From G963674665 sp964609625 (GTDB lineage: Bacteria > Desulfobacterota > Desulfovibrionia > Desulfovibrionales > Desulfovibrionaceae): a stretch of DNA of 23,032 nt. Within the stretch, counting starts at the first letter, position 1. The number at the start of each line of letters is the position of its first letter. The DNA lies in assembly GCA_964609625.1 (NCBI GenBank), contig CAZSRS010000051.1:1-23032 (forward strand), given 5' to 3'. Below, piece by piece: positions 22,403 to 23,032 of this stretch. A program made the translations under genes and the position numbers. Below the pieces are notes generated by a model that saw only the letters and a program-made list of their open reading frames with translations, made no database searches and had not been told where the DNA came from.

Positions 22403-23032
22403 CCCGCGCCCCTCCTCCTGTCAACCGGTTTTTCCACGAACAGAATTATCATTGCCGGGCTGCTGTCCAATACAGTCCGTACACACAAGATAAGTGCCTC
22501 ATACCGTGCGCGCCACCAATAAAGCACGCATCGGCGAAGCCGGCAAAACAGGGCGTTCGCGATGCGATGTGAAAACACAGGACAGTCGTGCGCGACACCT
22601 TGTCGGTCAGTCCCGGATTCAGTTCACCCCTGGCCTCGAGGAAATACCCCTTACGCTTAAGTCGCAAAAAAATCAGCCCCCTGGTCACCAGGACCGGAAC
22701 TGCTGAAACCAACCACACTCTGTGAAGATTTATTCTTAATATTCAACTGGATATGTACTTGCCGCCACCTTCCTGTGCGGGTCTGGAAGCTACGTTGGCG
22801 CATGAGCATTTTCATAGAACGTGAAAAAAATGTCAGGATGCAAGTACCGCCAGCCGGCAATTCGGTTTGCATGGTCCAAGGCTGATTGTTTCCGCACCTG
22901 ACAGAAGAGGCGGGGCGTGGATCGTGGCAGGATTTTGGACACGGAATGTGGGTACGCGCTCACGGGTCTAGACTTTTTCTTGAAAATGCCTATTGCTAAC
23001 CGTATGGAACCAGAAGATCTTGAAACTTTTCC
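22403..23032. other. Gene-free region upstream of the symporter operon
   Basis: No convincing gene is seen in these 630 bp. Minus-strand frames at 22449-22718 and 22657-22872 have no recognisable motif and unlikely composition. The stretch 22720-22840 is AT-rich. On the minus strand AGGCAC-TTATC-TTGTG (plus 22484-22499) resembles a sigma-54 promoter but has GT instead of the conserved -12 GC, so it is only a weak candidate for the DUF485-symporter operon. Confidence 0.4.

Noticed and set aside
22484..22499. Sigma-54 promoter for the symporter operon
   Set aside because: Resembles the consensus but lacks the nearly invariant -12 GC, so it is not listed as a feature.
22755..22847. 8-bp inverted pair GTACTTGC / GCAAGTAC 77 bp apart in the right-hand gap
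   Set aside because: Short and far apart; one such match is expected by chance and no other structure supports it.
22657..22872. Minus-strand 71-codon frame in the right-hand gap
   Set aside because: No motif, no ribosome-binding site recognised, overlaps AT-rich probable regulatory DNA.

Overview
The window looks like chromosomal DNA of a sulfate-reducing Desulfovibrio-type bacterium (Desulfovibrionaceae). This is inferred from the high G+C content with AT-rich gaps, an XdhC plus MocA-HD molybdenum-cofactor cluster, a large chemoreceptor, and an ActP-like symporter paired with a DUF485 subunit. No rRNA or tRNA gene was seen. I ran no database search; family names come from motifs read by eye.

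Left part (1-3232): a CRISPR array with 37-bp repeats and 37-nt spacers is split in two (two repeats at 65-175, three at 2959-3143). Between repeats 2 and 3, where a 37-nt spacer is expected, lie 2,783 bp of phage DNA that begin and end exactly at repeat edges. Read on the minus strand, this DNA holds the C-terminal end of a MuF-like head protein carrying a DUF6883-like toxin module, a DUF4926-like putative immunity protein, a C4-type antisense RNA with its own promoter and terminator, a frameshifted AntA/ORF6C antirepressor, a terminator, and the first part of a scaffold gene. Both outer genes are cut at the repeats. No cas gene is in the window.

3233-8523: a minus-strand TetR / periplasmic adaptor / RND pump set, with a 12-bp palindromic operator next to the TetR promoter. 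No TolC-like gene is beside it.

8645-11475: a minus-strand molybdenum-cofactor cluster: MocA-like nucleotidyltransferase fused to an HD domain, then XdhC, preceded by a decayed stretch in which a MoeA-like N-terminus is joined to the C-terminus of an F390-synthetase/phenylacetate-CoA-ligase-like protein. An AT-rich gene-free gap follows.

11932-13589 (plus strand): two translationally coupled membrane proteins with zinc ribbons; the second is a PrsW-type intramembrane protease. Tail to tail with it is a minus-strand PAS-containing methyl-accepting chemotaxis protein (13603-16047).

16448-22402: a plus-strand membrane sensor combining Cache, two PAS, paired CBS and DUF294 nucleotidyltransferase domains converges on a minus-strand operon of DUF485 subunit, ActP-like Na+/solute symporter and a small bitopic membrane protein. 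Stand-alone CBS-DUF294 proteins often sit beside such symporters, so the sensor probably controls uptake of acetate or another small carboxylate. The last 630 bp hold no convincing gene.
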